Below, one piece after another: positions 45,278 through 54,510 of a DNA stretch of 64,000 nt (positions are counted from its first letter, which is position 1; the number at the start of each line of letters is the position of its first letter). Under the pieces are notes generated by a model. It did no database searches, had not been told where the DNA came from, and was given only the letters and a program-made list of their open reading frames with translations. This DNA is from Acinetobacter gandensis. Its GTDB lineage: Bacteria > Pseudomonadota > Gammaproteobacteria > Pseudomonadales > Moraxellaceae. A program made the translations under genes and the position numbers. The stretch is from NCBI RefSeq assembly GCF_001678755.1, contig NZ_LZDS01000003.1:62001-126000 (forward strand), written 5' to 3'.

Positions 45278-46894
45278 TTAAGCAACCTTAGATTGCTGCT
45301 GCGCTTGACGAATCATATCCACTGCTTTTTCGGCAATCATCACGGTTGGTGCATTAGTATTGCCATTAACCACAGACGGCATAATCGATGCATCCACTAC
45401 ACGTAAGTTCTGAATACCATACACTTTCAGCTCTGGATCAACGACAGCCATTTCATCGATGCCCATCTTACAGCTACCAACAGGATGATAAACCGTATCT
45501 ACCCGCTGACGTAATATGGCACGAATATCATCATCCGTTTTGACCAATGAGGTAAATAGATCTTGCTTGTAATGACCCGCTAAGGCAGGTGATAACATCA
45601 ATTGCTGAGTAATTTTAAAACCTTGGACTAAATCTTCAACATCCTGATCATCGCCTAAAAAATTTGGATCAATTAATAATGGATCATGAATACTTGAACC
45701 ACTGATTTTAATTGTACCGCGACTACGTGGATTCAACAGACATACATGGCAAGACAAGCCATGACTGGCATGGAACTTACGTGCATGATCATCGACAAGT
45801 GCCACAACAAAATGTAATTGTAAGTTCGGAATTTCCAGCTCTGGTGAAGTCTTTAAAAAGCCGCCACACTCAGCAAAATTTGAAGCAATCATGCCACGAC
45901 GTTCTTTACGGTAACGGCCAATTTGTTTCAGCATATCCATCGAGCCGGGAATTGAAATACCAAAGGTTCCTTGATACTCCTTTACACTATAACCAAAGAT
46001 AAAGTCAGGATGGTCGTGGAAATTTTTGCCGACACCCGGTAAGTGGTGCTTTAACTCAATACCATATGCCTGTAATTCAGTTTGTTCACCAATACCCGAA
46101 AGCATTAAAATTTGTGGAGATTGTATAGCACCCGCACTCAGCAACACTTCTCGCTGTGCTTTCAGTACTTTCAACTGCCCTGCATGCTGTACTTCTACGC
46201 CTGTCGCGACTTTATTTTCAATTACAATTCTATGGGTAGTCGCTTTGGTGAAAACAGTTAAATTTGGACGGTTTAAATGTGGAAATAAATAAGCCCGTGC
46301 CACACTACAACGCTCCCCATTGATATGGGTCACTTGATAAACGCCAAGCCCTTCTTGCTCGGCACCATTAAAGTCATCTAAAACTTTATGACCTTGCGCA
46401 CGTGCAGCTTCGGTATAACGCTGATGGAAAATATTATCACTCTGTACATCTGTGACAGACAGAGGCCCATCATTGCCATGATATTCATTGTGAATACGGT
46501 TATTTTTTTCAGAACGAATAAAGTACGGTAATACCTCGTCGTAAGACCAGCCTATATTGCCTTGCGCTGCCCATTGGTCATAATCATTTTTATGGCCACG
46601 GATATAAATCATGGCATTAATGCTCGATGATCCGCCTAGACACTTCCCACGAGGTTGATAACCTTTACGCCCATTCAAGCCTTTTTGCGGCACAGTTTCA
46701 AATGCCCAATTATTAATTTTAGTAGGTAGGCTTACCACACAAGCGGCTGGAATATTGACTGTCCATTGATCACCTTGCCCACCAGCTTCAAGTAAACAGA
46801 CTGTGACCTCAGGATCTTCACTTAAACGCGCAGCTAATACACAACCTGCACTACCACCACCAATAATGATGTAATCAAATTCCGTTTTTGACAT
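45278..46894 (-). CDS. GMC family FAD-dependent oxidoreductase (choline/alcohol dehydrogenase-like)
   Basis: 538 aa. FAD-binding IIIGGGSAGCVLAARL near residues 9-24, GKCLGGSSSINAMIYIRG (GMC signature 1), GAIQSPQILMLSGIG (signature 2), and the active-site pair His470 (VYHPVGSCKMG) with an Asn near 513 (GNTNAP). Candidates are choline dehydrogenase or a medium-chain alcohol dehydrogenase of the AlkJ type. No betaine aldehyde dehydrogenase or betI is next to it, so the alcohol dehydrogenase reading is favoured. Confidence 0.88.
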   Translation of the reverse strand: MSKTEFDYIIIGGGSAGCVLAARLSEDPEVTVCLLEAGGQGDQWTVNIPAACVVSLPTKINNWAFETVPQKGLNGRKGYQPRGKCLGGSSSINAMIYIRGHKNDYDQWAAQGNIGWSYDEVLPYFIRSEKNNRIHNEYHGNDGPLSVTDVQSDNIFHQRYTEAARAQGHKVLDDFNGAEQEGLGVYQVTHINGERCSVARAYLFPHLNRPNLTVFTKATTHRIVIENKVATGVEVQHAGQLKVLKAQREVLLSAGAIQSPQILMLSGIGEQTELQAYGIELKHHLPGVGKNFHDHPDFIFGYSVKEYQGTFGISIPGSMDMLKQIGRYRKERRGMIASNFAECGGFLKTSPELEIPNLQLHFVVALVDDHARKFHASHGLSCHVCLLNPRSRGTIKISGSSIHDPLLIDPNFLGDDQDVEDLVQGFKITQQLMLSPALAGHYKQDLFTSLVKTDDDIRAILRQRVDTVYHPVGSCKMGIDEMAVVDPELKVYGIQNLRVVDASIMPSVVNGNTNAPTVMIAEKAVDMIRQAQQQSKVA

Positions 46895-46997
46895 TATTTT
46901 CGTCCAGTTGATTATTTTTATATCTGAACAATAAGTGATTTGACGCAGGCTGAATAGTTACTTTCTAAAATATTTTATGGTGTTCTCAGCACGATTT

Positions 46998-47672
46998 TTA
47001 ACTTTTCACTGCCCAATATGCGGCATAACTAAATATTTGGCTAAAACAATAGATGTGCTCAAAGCCAATTTTCGTTAGTAAAGTTTGATAATCCGACTGT
47101 GATATCAGCTCAAAATCATCTGCCAAACGTTGCATCATTTTATCCGCTTGGTGTTTTGTTAAACCTTGCGCTTGGCAAAACTGAGGTAATATATCCAGCT
47201 CTACACTCGACTGTGACAGCATTAAATCAAAGCTTAAAAATATGCCCTGTGGCTTAAGCAGTTCAAACGCTTTGGCTAAAAATAAAGGTTTAGCATCTTG
47301 CTCAATAAAATGAGTGACCAAAATACACAACACCGCATCAAATACTTCAGGTACCTCAAAATCTGTATGGCTACCCAATACAAAATTAACTCGATATGCC
47401 TGCCCTGTAGCTTGAACATTTTGTCGAGCTTGATTCAGCATATTTTCAGAAAGTTCTGTCACAGTAAATGTGCAGTTTGGATGTGCAGCCAACAAATAAT
47501 TCAACTCATAACCTGTGCCACAGCCAATAATCAGTACATGCGCATTTTCCTGAAGATGTAACTTCAAAATGCTTTGAATCTGCTGATGAATCAACTCATA
47601 ACCAGGAATGAGTTTTCGGATGTGCTCATCATATCCATCAACCACAAGCTGACTATTAAAATCTTTTGCCAC
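46998..47672 (-). CDS. Class I SAM-dependent methyltransferase
   Basis: 224 aa. The cofactor motif is VLIIGCGTGYELNYLL (about 46-61), followed by CTFTVTELSENMLNQAR for the acidic ribose-binding residue. The C-terminal substrate region is not recognised. It may be co-transcribed with the DUF2520 gene 48 bases upstream. Confidence 0.82.
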   Translation of the reverse strand: MAKDFNSQLVVDGYDEHIRKLIPGYELIHQQIQSILKLHLQENAHVLIIGCGTGYELNYLLAAHPNCTFTVTELSENMLNQARQNVQATGQAYRVNFVLGSHTDFEVPEVFDAVLCILVTHFIEQDAKPLFLAKAFELLKPQGIFLSFDLMLSQSSVELDILPQFCQAQGLTKHQADKMMQRLADDFELISQSDYQTLLTKIGFEHIYCFSQIFSYAAYWAVKS

Positions 47673-47720
47673 AATACGTCCTTATATATTTCATCTAGCG
47701 ATCGATAATAATTCCAAATT

Positions 47721-48500
47721 TTAAGTGGCAGTATGGCGTTTTAAGATCTGCCCACTCAATAAACGATAAACCTGTTGCAATTCAACTTGCTGAGCATCTG
47801 CCAGCATCGAAGTATGCATATTTAATATATTTTGATCGCCTCGCATTGCTGGCCCTGTTTGCATTAAACGAGGATCATGCTGTGTGGCTTTTTGAGCAGT
47901 TTCTAATATAAGGGGATAAAGCAAACTAAAATCAACCTGTTTAGCATCAACCACTTGTTTGGCCATGTCATAGCAATAATTACTAAAGTTACAAGCAAAA
48001 ACCGCTGCCAAATGTAAACTTAGTCGCTGTGCTGAATCGTACTGATAGACATGCTGACTTAAACTGTTCGCCAAAACAGTTAAAATATTTAAATCGCCTT
48101 TATTCACCGCCTCAACAAATAACGGTGTATTGCTCCAATCCACTTCACGATCCAAACTAAAGGTTTGTAATGGATAAAATACGCCTGCACGTGAATGCTG
48201 TTGAGTAAGTACATCTAAATTGGTACTGCCAGATGTATGCACAATCAGCACATCAGGAAGTGAATAATGCACCTGCCCAATCACCGTTGAAATCGATTGA
48301 TCACTAACGGCAATAATTGCTAAATCAATATTTGAGTCTAGCGGCTCAAAAGAATCTATGGCTTCAGCATTCACCAATGCGGCAAGTGACTTCGCTTTCT
48401 GTAGATTTCGATTTAAGACTTGCACAATTTGATGTTGGGTACTGAGCACTTGAGCAAGATGATGTGCAACACGCCCTGCACCGACAATACTTATTCGCAT
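47721..48500 (-). CDS. Rossmann-fold / DUF2520 oxidoreductase-like protein
   Basis: 259 aa. N-terminal NAD(P)-binding ISIVGAGRVAHHLA, an Asn-Arg after the second strand (VLNRNLQKA) that points to NADP, then HTSGSTNLDVL and a helical C-terminal DUF2520 region (LHLAAVFACNFSNYCYDMA). Related to ketopantoate or pyrroline-carboxylate reductase folds; the substrate is unknown. ATG 48500 is chosen (GAAG 7 bases before); the frame can be read from TTG 48512. Confidence 0.85.
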   Translation of the reverse strand: MRISIVGAGRVAHHLAQVLSTQHQIVQVLNRNLQKAKSLAALVNAEAIDSFEPLDSNIDLAIIAVSDQSISTVIGQVHYSLPDVLIVHTSGSTNLDVLTQQHSRAGVFYPLQTFSLDREVDWSNTPLFVEAVNKGDLNILTVLANSLSQHVYQYDSAQRLSLHLAAVFACNFSNYCYDMAKQVVDAKQVDFSLLYPLILETAQKATQHDPRLMQTGPAMRGDQNILNMHTSMLADAQQVELQQVYRLLSGQILKRHTAT

Positions 48501-48591
48501 TCGTAACTTCAATATATTTTAAAATAAACTAGAGCATGTCAGGAATGCCTATTTGATGCAATTGCATAGTAATCAAAAGTATAAGAAAGCA

Positions 48592-48622
48592 AAAACCGAG
48601 TTAATTTCTTAACTCGGTTTTA
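48592..48622. terminator. Terminator
   Basis: AAAACCGAGTTA/TAACTCGGTTTT with a 6-base loop. It lies past the lipoprotein gene at 48678 (leftward). Confidence 0.85.
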
Positions 48623-48677
48623 AATGAAATTCTATCCATCTATTTCAAGACGAGACAGGTTTAATTAATCCTAGAAT

Positions 48678-49706
48678 TTAATTAAACACATTATTCAAAT
48701 ATACAATACGTTCATTTGTTTTTTGATTAAAACACTTGGTGAATTGCATGTTTTGATTTTGGTTTTGCATGGCGTCATCCCAATACTGTGAATGCTTTTG
48801 ATAAGTTTCTTTTTCACTGTCATTTAATGAATACACGGATTTTTGTGCAAGCACTTTACAATCAACATCGCGCTTTTCAAACCAATCGGATTGATCTTGC
48901 TGCAATTGTGCCTTTTGCTCATCACTAAAACGATCCCAAGTTTGATTCAGTCGATCCACGACAGCAGCATTATCCTGATCTAATTCTTTTTTACGAATAT
49001 CCATTGCTTTTTGAGCAAGTCCCATTTGCTCAGTTTGACTTTCAATACTTTGCTGATAAGACTCTTCGTCTTGTTTATTTTGCTTACTATAAGCTGCGTA
49101 TAACACAGCATGTCGTGTCACCGTCACCACACCATCAATCACATCATTTTGACTCGGCACACTGAGGCTCAAACCTTCTTGATCCGTTTTGGTAATACTA
49201 TAAGTAAAGTTACCTTTGAGCTGATCATTTTCCATGCTTAAACCAGATTCACCATCCTGCAATGAATCATTTAAGGTGTAATTTGAATACCCTTCCTCAC
49301 ATTCATCACATGGACGTTCGGCAAAAGCATTTTCCGCACGCTTTTGTAAACCCTTCGGAAAGACCACCTGCAATTGACTAGCACATTCCAATGTTTTTGC
49401 TTTATTTGGATCTTCAGTTAGAGTGGTTATATTTTTAATTTTAAATTGAAGATTTTTTACAATTAAATCCATCAACTGTTGATCTGCTTCATAATCAGAC
49501 TGACGTAATTGTTTGTTTAATTCTTTTAGATATTCACTCTTCAAATGATCTTGCAGCTGTTGAATATTTGCATTTGCAGTACAGCTCCAATCTTCTAATA
49601 CCGGTGTATCTGACTTCACTTCCGCATCTTTCTTATTTTTAAAATAATCACAACCCGACATTAAGCTCGTCGAAATCATCAGGCTGGTTAATATTATTTT
49701 TTTCAT
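48678..49706 (-). CDS. Lipoprotein with LprI-like C-terminal region (paralogue A)
   Basis: 342 aa. Signal peptide with lipobox LMSGC (Cys19). Asp at +2 would favour inner-membrane retention by the E. coli rule. Residues about 40-215 form a domain shared with the proteins at 51499 and 52416 (KIKNITT...EDPNKAKTLECASQL, then a late helix). The C-terminal LNQTWDRFSDEQKAQL...WFEKRDVDC resembles DUF1311/LprI lysozyme-inhibitor domains. A CDEC pair lies near residue 137. Bounded by terminators on both sides, so a single-gene unit. Function unknown. Confidence 0.75.
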   Translation of the reverse strand: MKKIILTSLMISTSLMSGCDYFKNKKDAEVKSDTPVLEDWSCTANANIQQLQDHLKSEYLKELNKQLRQSDYEADQQLMDLIVKNLQFKIKNITTLTEDPNKAKTLECASQLQVVFPKGLQKRAENAFAERPCDECEEGYSNYTLNDSLQDGESGLSMENDQLKGNFTYSITKTDQEGLSLSVPSQNDVIDGVVTVTRHAVLYAAYSKQNKQDEESYQQSIESQTEQMGLAQKAMDIRKKELDQDNAAVVDRLNQTWDRFSDEQKAQLQQDQSDWFEKRDVDCKVLAQKSVYSLNDSEKETYQKHSQYWDDAMQNQNQNMQFTKCFNQKTNERIVYLNNVFN

Positions 49707-49774
49707 GCTTTAAATTACCATTGGTGTTTTATTATTCAGACGTATTCTAATCAAAATCACCCCGCCTTGACGAG

Positions 49775-49804
49775 AAAAATCCCTGCTTAAAACAGGGATT
49801 TTCT
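49775..49804 (-). terminator. Terminator of the OmpA-domain gene
   Basis: AATCCCTG/CAGGGATT stem with a 7-base loop and T-run read leftward, 32 bases past the stop. Confidence 0.8.
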
Positions 49805-49836
49805 TTATTGTATGGTTAAAATCTTGAGTTTAAAGC

Positions 49837-51309
49837 TTAGTGTGTTGTTTCTGTCACACCCTCACTACTGACATCACGTACCTTACCATTTTCAGTATTT
49901 AAGACTTCAAATTCGATACGACGGTTTTTAAACTGACCTTCTTTTGTGCTGTTATCTGCGACTGGTTTTTCTTGACCATAGCCCACTGCTTGCAATTGAG
50001 CAGGGTCAACACCTTTAGAAACTAAATAATCTACTACTGACTGTGCACGTTCTTGTGACAGTTTTTTATTAGCAGCAGCATCACCCACAGCATCGGTATG
50101 ACCTTGTACCGTTAAATGCACTTGTGATGCACGTTGCATCAACGCAGCAGCCTGATCCAAAATAGATTTATTCACTTCAGGAATTTCAGAAGAACCTGTC
50201 GCAAAATTAATAATTTGTAGATTCAATGCTGTTGCGACATCTAAAGCACGGATTTGATCTGGATTAATACTCGCCAAGGCTTTTTGTGCATCAGTAATAC
50301 TATTATCAACCGCAGAACTTTCATCAACACCCTCTTGAACCAACACCGTCATATTTTTCGCTAAAGGTGCAATTTGGCTCGCTAAATTTTTAGCATCCGC
50401 AGGATTTTGAGACAAAATTGACAATTGATTTTCTGTCCAGGTTAAAGTGGTATTCGGCACACCTTTTAATTTTTGTAGTACTGTTGGAATGGTGTCTTGA
50501 TCAATGAATTGTGTATGGTAACTCGCATCTGAAACAGCACCACAACCTGTAGCAAAATTAAAAATTTGCTTCACTTGCTGTTGTAGGATATCCATATAGT
50601 TGGCATCACCAGTTTGAATTTGACAATTAGTCAATGCACCATCTACACCGGTGGTAAATTGTAAACGCGCTGGCTGAGATGCTGCAGGCTGTGCAACGGT
50701 GGTACTTGATGTTGCTGGTTCCTCTTTATTCGAACATGCTTTATATAAAAACGTAATTAGCCCCAATAACACCAGTAAAGCAATTAAAGGAAGTAGCCAA
50801 TTGGATTTTTTTTCTTCAACAATGATTGGTTCAGGTTCAATGACTGGAGCTTGATGTAATGTTTTACCTACCGCGGTATTTATTCCTAGACCAGCGAGTA
50901 ATGGTAAAGCCCATTGTGGAACAGCAGCCAAGATAGAATCAGCATGATTATCGAGTAAATGGGTAATCGCCTGTGGATCTGATGAACCTGCTTCATTTTC
51001 CAGTATACCGAGTGTAGGCGCAATTGATTGGTTCAGCGTGTGTTCAATTTGTGATGCTGGCGCTGCCCCACCTAAATGTTGTAGAAATTGATCTTTTAAA
51101 CTTGGGTTAGATACAAAGATATCTGAAAGCCGTGGATTTAATTGCTTTTGAAATGTTTCAATCAATTGTGGCTTAGAACGAAATAAATTCAACAACACAG
51201 GAATAAACTGACTAATCGCAGAATTTTTTTCAAATAAATTCTCTGTGTCACCGTCTAGCACAATCGATGAGACGTGCTGTTTAATTAATTCAATTAAATC
51301 GATATTCAT
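49837..51309 (-). CDS. Inner-membrane OmpA-domain protein with DUF937-like N terminus
   Basis: 490 aa. Residues about 1-150 are a helical cytoplasmic region resembling DUF937/YidB. A membrane helix spans 171-190 (WLLPLIALLVLLGLITFLYK), followed by a periplasmic BON-like region (about 260-360) and a C-terminal OmpA peptidoglycan-binding domain (VQGHTDAVGDAAANKKLSQERA, then GYGQEKPVADN and NRRIEFEV). NFATG occurs twice, before the BON-like part and at the start of the OmpA domain. ATG 51309 has GGAGT in front; the longer frame from 51342 does not. Confidence 0.87.
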   Translation of the reverse strand: MNIDLIELIKQHVSSIVLDGDTENLFEKNSAISQFIPVLLNLFRSKPQLIETFQKQLNPRLSDIFVSNPSLKDQFLQHLGGAAPASQIEHTLNQSIAPTLGILENEAGSSDPQAITHLLDNHADSILAAVPQWALPLLAGLGINTAVGKTLHQAPVIEPEPIIVEEKKSNWLLPLIALLVLLGLITFLYKACSNKEEPATSSTTVAQPAASQPARLQFTTGVDGALTNCQIQTGDANYMDILQQQVKQIFNFATGCGAVSDASYHTQFIDQDTIPTVLQKLKGVPNTTLTWTENQLSILSQNPADAKNLASQIAPLAKNMTVLVQEGVDESSAVDNSITDAQKALASINPDQIRALDVATALNLQIINFATGSSEIPEVNKSILDQAAALMQRASQVHLTVQGHTDAVGDAAANKKLSQERAQSVVDYLVSKGVDPAQLQAVGYGQEKPVADNSTKEGQFKNRRIEFEVLNTENGKVRDVSSEGVTETTH

Positions 51310-51451
51310 ACTTATACTCCATGCTCTTCTCATTATTTTCATGCAGATTTTAGTTTATATGCTTATTTTTTAATCAAATGTAATAATTTGTTCATTGCGG
51401 TTTTACAATGATTTTTAACTCATAATTTCAATACGTGTGGAAAATATCTCG

Positions 51452-51481
51452 TAAAAAAAGCCAGCCGAAGCTGACTTTTAT
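51452..51481 (-). terminator. Terminator of the LprI-like lipoprotein pair
   Basis: Read leftward: AAAAGTCAGC/GCTGGCTTTT (one mismatch) with TTCG loop and T7 tail, 18 bases past the stop of the gene at 51499. Confidence 0.75.
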
Positions 51482-51498
51482 TCAAAATTAGAAAGATC

Positions 51499-52401
51499 TT
51501 AAGGTTCTAGATAATAAATTTTTTGACGCAATTCAGAAGTACGTGTAACTGTCATATTTGTCTCACAATTTAATCGATAAACTTCAGGATTTTCAGTATT
51601 GGAACTTTCTAGTTTACATTCTAAATCTCGTTTCTTAAGCCAAATCTTTTGTTCAGCCAATAACTGCTCACGTACTTCTTTTGTTGTAGCATTCCAAACC
51701 AAATTTAGATTTTCATTGGCATTATCAAGATTAGTTTTAGCTTCAGCCAGTAAAACTTGTTGATATTCCTGCGCTGCAGCATTTTGCTCAGCAACACGTT
51801 TTACCTCCTCCTGCTTTGCAACTTCTGCAGCATTTAATCTGGCAGCTTTTAATAAAGAGTCAACTGCAACATTACTTACAAAATAGACTATCGCATCTGG
51901 ATTTTCTAAAGTTACAAAAACTTTTTTTCCATCATCAGTTGGTTGAACTAAATACTCAATTTCTTTTTTCAGTTGGTTTTGTTCAAAACTTAAGTCTGAC
52001 AACACAGCAGATTGAGCAACATTATTTTCCTGATATACAGCTCTAGCAGAATCTGCATCTGTAATCATTTGTTCAGGCAGCTTAACTACAAAATTAGTTG
52101 CGCAATAACTTTTTTTGCTATTTGGATCTGTATTATTTGTGCGCACATCAGTCACTTGAAAGGTAATTTGCTTTAATGCACTTCGCATTTTACCCATATC
52201 AATTGTAACATTTTCAATTTCAATTAGCTCTTTAATACGATTACTCGAAACTTCATTTAAGCTTTTACTAAAAGACTCAACTACTAGTTCTTTTGCAGTT
52301 TCGTTATCACATTTAGCAGCCGACCCAGTAATCTCAGAAACCTTATCACAAGCAGCAATCAACATTGTCGTAACCGTAAGACAAACAATTTTTAAATTCA
52401 T
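51499..52401 (-). CDS. Lipoprotein with LprI-like C-terminal region (paralogue B)
   Basis: 300 aa. The lipobox is MLIAAC (about Cys17 from this start). The mature domain shares with paralogue C, in order, CDN..A..LV, VTDVRT..TDPNSKKSYC, ADSARA and YLVQPTDDGKKVF. A helical Ala/Gln-rich linker follows, then the LprI-like part LNLVWNATTKEV...WLKKRDLECK. ATG 52401 is chosen because GGGGAA is well spaced for it; ATGs at 52407 and 52416 are nearer to or upstream of that site. It overlaps or abuts the stop of the gene at 52416, so the two are coupled. Confidence 0.75.
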   Translation of the reverse strand: MNLKIVCLTVTTMLIAACDKVSEITGSAAKCDNETAKELVVESFSKSLNEVSSNRIKELIEIENVTIDMGKMRSALKQITFQVTDVRTNNTDPNSKKSYCATNFVVKLPEQMITDADSARAVYQENNVAQSAVLSDLSFEQNQLKKEIEYLVQPTDDGKKVFVTLENPDAIVYFVSNVAVDSLLKAARLNAAEVAKQEEVKRVAEQNAAAQEYQQVLLAEAKTNLDNANENLNLVWNATTKEVREQLLAEQKIWLKKRDLECKLESSNTENPEVYRLNCETNMTVTRTSELRQKIYYLEP

Positions 52402-52415
52402 ATTCATCTTCCCCA

Positions 52416-53138
52416 TTAATAATCTTCATAATATTCAGCATTAACGTCTTCAGCTGCTGCTGTAGCTTCTTGAGCAGCTAAATTTGCTTCATATTGGGCT
52501 TGATTTGCTTCATATTCAGCTTGAACCACATGTTTATTTTGTTCTTCTTTTAATTTTATTTGATTTTTTTCGATTTGTGGCTTTAAAAACGCATAAGTTA
52601 AAGTATCTGATATTAGCGTATTAATATTATTTGAGTTCTTAACTAACGCAAAAATTTTATCACCTTTATCTGTAGGTTGTAATGTATATTCCAGTGTTAA
52701 ATTAATTTTATTATTATCATAATTCACATCTAAATCATTTGCTTGAGCTTCTGTTGAATATCTATCAATTTTGGCACGAGCTTCATCTGATTTCTTAACT
52801 AAATCCGATGGTAGTACTAACGATAAATCAATAGAACAAGTCGTTTTAGGACTGTTTGGATCAATGAATTCAGTTCGGCTATCTGCTAATGTAAATTTGA
52901 TAGATTGTGCTGAAAGTTTCAATTTTGCTGGATCTAAATCTTTGATAGCTCCATCTGAAATTAAAGATTTAAGCTCTTTCTCTAGTGTCTCTGATAAGTC
53001 ATCTTTTAAAACCTGTTCGACTAGACTTATTGCTTCCTGATTATCACATGCAACATGCTTAGAAAATAAATTAGCATTACAAGCTGTTACAGATAATGTA
53101 ACCGCACTAATTCCTAAAATTTTATTATAAAACTTCAT
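52416..53138 (-). CDS. Lipoprotein lacking the LprI-like region (paralogue C)
   Basis: 240 aa. Lipobox SVTAC (Cys20). The mature domain matches paralogue B (CDNQEAISLVEQVL, LADSRTEFIDPNSPKTTC, SDEARA, EYTLQPTDKGDKIF). After it comes only a charged helix with repeated YEANQAQYEANLAAQE and an acidic tail; the Trp/Arg/Cys region seen in paralogues A and B is absent. First gene of a two-gene unit. Function unknown. Confidence 0.75.
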   Translation of the reverse strand: MKFYNKILGISAVTLSVTACNANLFSKHVACDNQEAISLVEQVLKDDLSETLEKELKSLISDGAIKDLDPAKLKLSAQSIKFTLADSRTEFIDPNSPKTTCSIDLSLVLPSDLVKKSDEARAKIDRYSTEAQANDLDVNYDNNKINLTLEYTLQPTDKGDKIFALVKNSNNINTLISDTLTYAFLKPQIEKNQIKLKEEQNKHVVQAEYEANQAQYEANLAAQEATAAAEDVNAEYYEDY

Positions 53139-53201
53139 ATTACCCCCTAGTTATTAAGGGTAAATATACACAAAATTACAATTATTAACCATTCTTAATT
53201 T

Positions 53202-53231
53202 AAAAAAGCCAACCAATGCTGGCTTTTTTAA
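53202..53231 (-). terminator. Terminator of the pyrB-pyrC' operon
   Basis: Read leftward: AAAAAAGCCAGC/GTTGGCTTTTTT with a short loop, 18 bases past the pyrC' stop. Confidence 0.8.
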
Positions 53232-53249
53232 AATTAATAAAGAAAATTA

Positions 53250-54500
53250 CTACTTATTAAAAAAAGATTGAACCACTTTACCTTTTACAGTTTGATTGAT
53301 CAGAGGTGTATTTTTACCATTAGACACAATACTGTCTTTATTAATGGTCCATTCAAGTTCTGGATCAACTAAAACCCAACCGGCTTCATCTGCCCAACGT
53401 TGTTGCATTTGCGCCACTTTTGCAGGCGCAATCGTCACTTTTTCAACCCATGCTAAAGGTGTAAGTAGACCTTCATTAATCAGTTCAATGCCAAATGGAA
53501 TATAGGTATCAAATGCAGTGAAACCCGGTTGAGTTTCAGCAAATGGCGCCATTTTTGCAGAACTACTGAGAGGCTCATGATGCGTACAAATGGCATCGAT
53601 TACGCCCTCTTTTACGCCTTGACGCAATAATTCTTTATCTTGTTCAGAACGAAGTGGTGGACGCACGTGTGCAAGTGAGTTAAAACCATCAATCAATTGA
53701 TCAGTTAAATGCAATTGATGCATAGCAACATCACAGGTCACTGGTAAACCTTTCGCTTTGGCATTTTTAATTAATTCAACGGATGCACCTGACGACAATA
53801 AACCAAAATGTGCACGTACTTTGGTCGCTTCAATCATCAATAAGTATTTAGCAATTGCCACAGTTTCAGCCAAGGCTGGAATCATAGGTAAACCTTGACG
53901 TGATGCAACAAAGCCTTCATGTACACAACCGTCTTTGGCAATCTGCGGTTCTTCAGCATAGAACACAACCGTCATATTTAGACCTGCAGCATATTCTAAG
54001 GTACGAATAACGACGTCATCATCCATAAATGGTGCATTGGCATTCGATACAGCAGTACAACCACCTTTTTTCAAGCTAGCCATGTTTGCAGGTTGCTTAC
54101 CTAAAAGTCCTTGGGTCTGCGCACCAATCACTTGTAGATAGATACCACCATCTAACATCGCCTTTTCAACCAAACCATGAATCAAAGCACCGTTGTCTTG
54201 CACAATCGGTTTTGAGTCTGGTGGTGTAAATACATGCAAAATACCATTGGCGCGCGCAGCTTGACCTTCTGACTTTAAAGTCCCGTGTTGCTGCTGACCT
54301 GGCTCACGTAAACGCGCACACAAGTCCACCATACTTGGCATCAGCCATTTGCCTTGGCCATCAATGGTTTCTGTCGCCGTGCTTTCGCTTACATTCTGTT
54401 CCGCTACAAGTTTGCCATTTTCAAGGTAAACCGTTTGTACGCTATCGTTTTTTTTGATTGGGTCTAAGACACGTACATTTTCAATTTTTACAATAGTCAT
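53250..54500 (-). CDS. pyrC': Non-catalytic dihydroorotase-like subunit PyrC'
   Basis: 416 aa, dihydroorotase fold without its first zinc site. The usual D-x-H-x-H-L-R-E-P-G reads DLCARLREPG at 59-68, with Cys61 and Arg63 in place of the two His. In Pseudomonas such an inactive PyrC' is needed to assemble the aspartate carbamoyltransferase dodecamer, so a true pyrC should lie elsewhere. ATG 54500 follows AAGGGA by 7 bases; an earlier in-frame start at 54521 would overlap pyrB. It directly follows pyrB. Confidence 0.92.
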   Translation of the reverse strand: MTIVKIENVRVLDPIKKNDSVQTVYLENGKLVAEQNVSESTATETIDGQGKWLMPSMVDLCARLREPGQQQHGTLKSEGQAARANGILHVFTPPDSKPIVQDNGALIHGLVEKAMLDGGIYLQVIGAQTQGLLGKQPANMASLKKGGCTAVSNANAPFMDDDVVIRTLEYAAGLNMTVVFYAEEPQIAKDGCVHEGFVASRQGLPMIPALAETVAIAKYLLMIEATKVRAHFGLLSSGASVELIKNAKAKGLPVTCDVAMHQLHLTDQLIDGFNSLAHVRPPLRSEQDKELLRQGVKEGVIDAICTHHEPLSSSAKMAPFAETQPGFTAFDTYIPFGIELINEGLLTPLAWVEKVTIAPAKVAQMQQRWADEAGWVLVDPELEWTINKDSIVSNGKNTPLINQTVKGKVVQSFFNK

Positions 54501-54510
54501 GACTTTTCCC

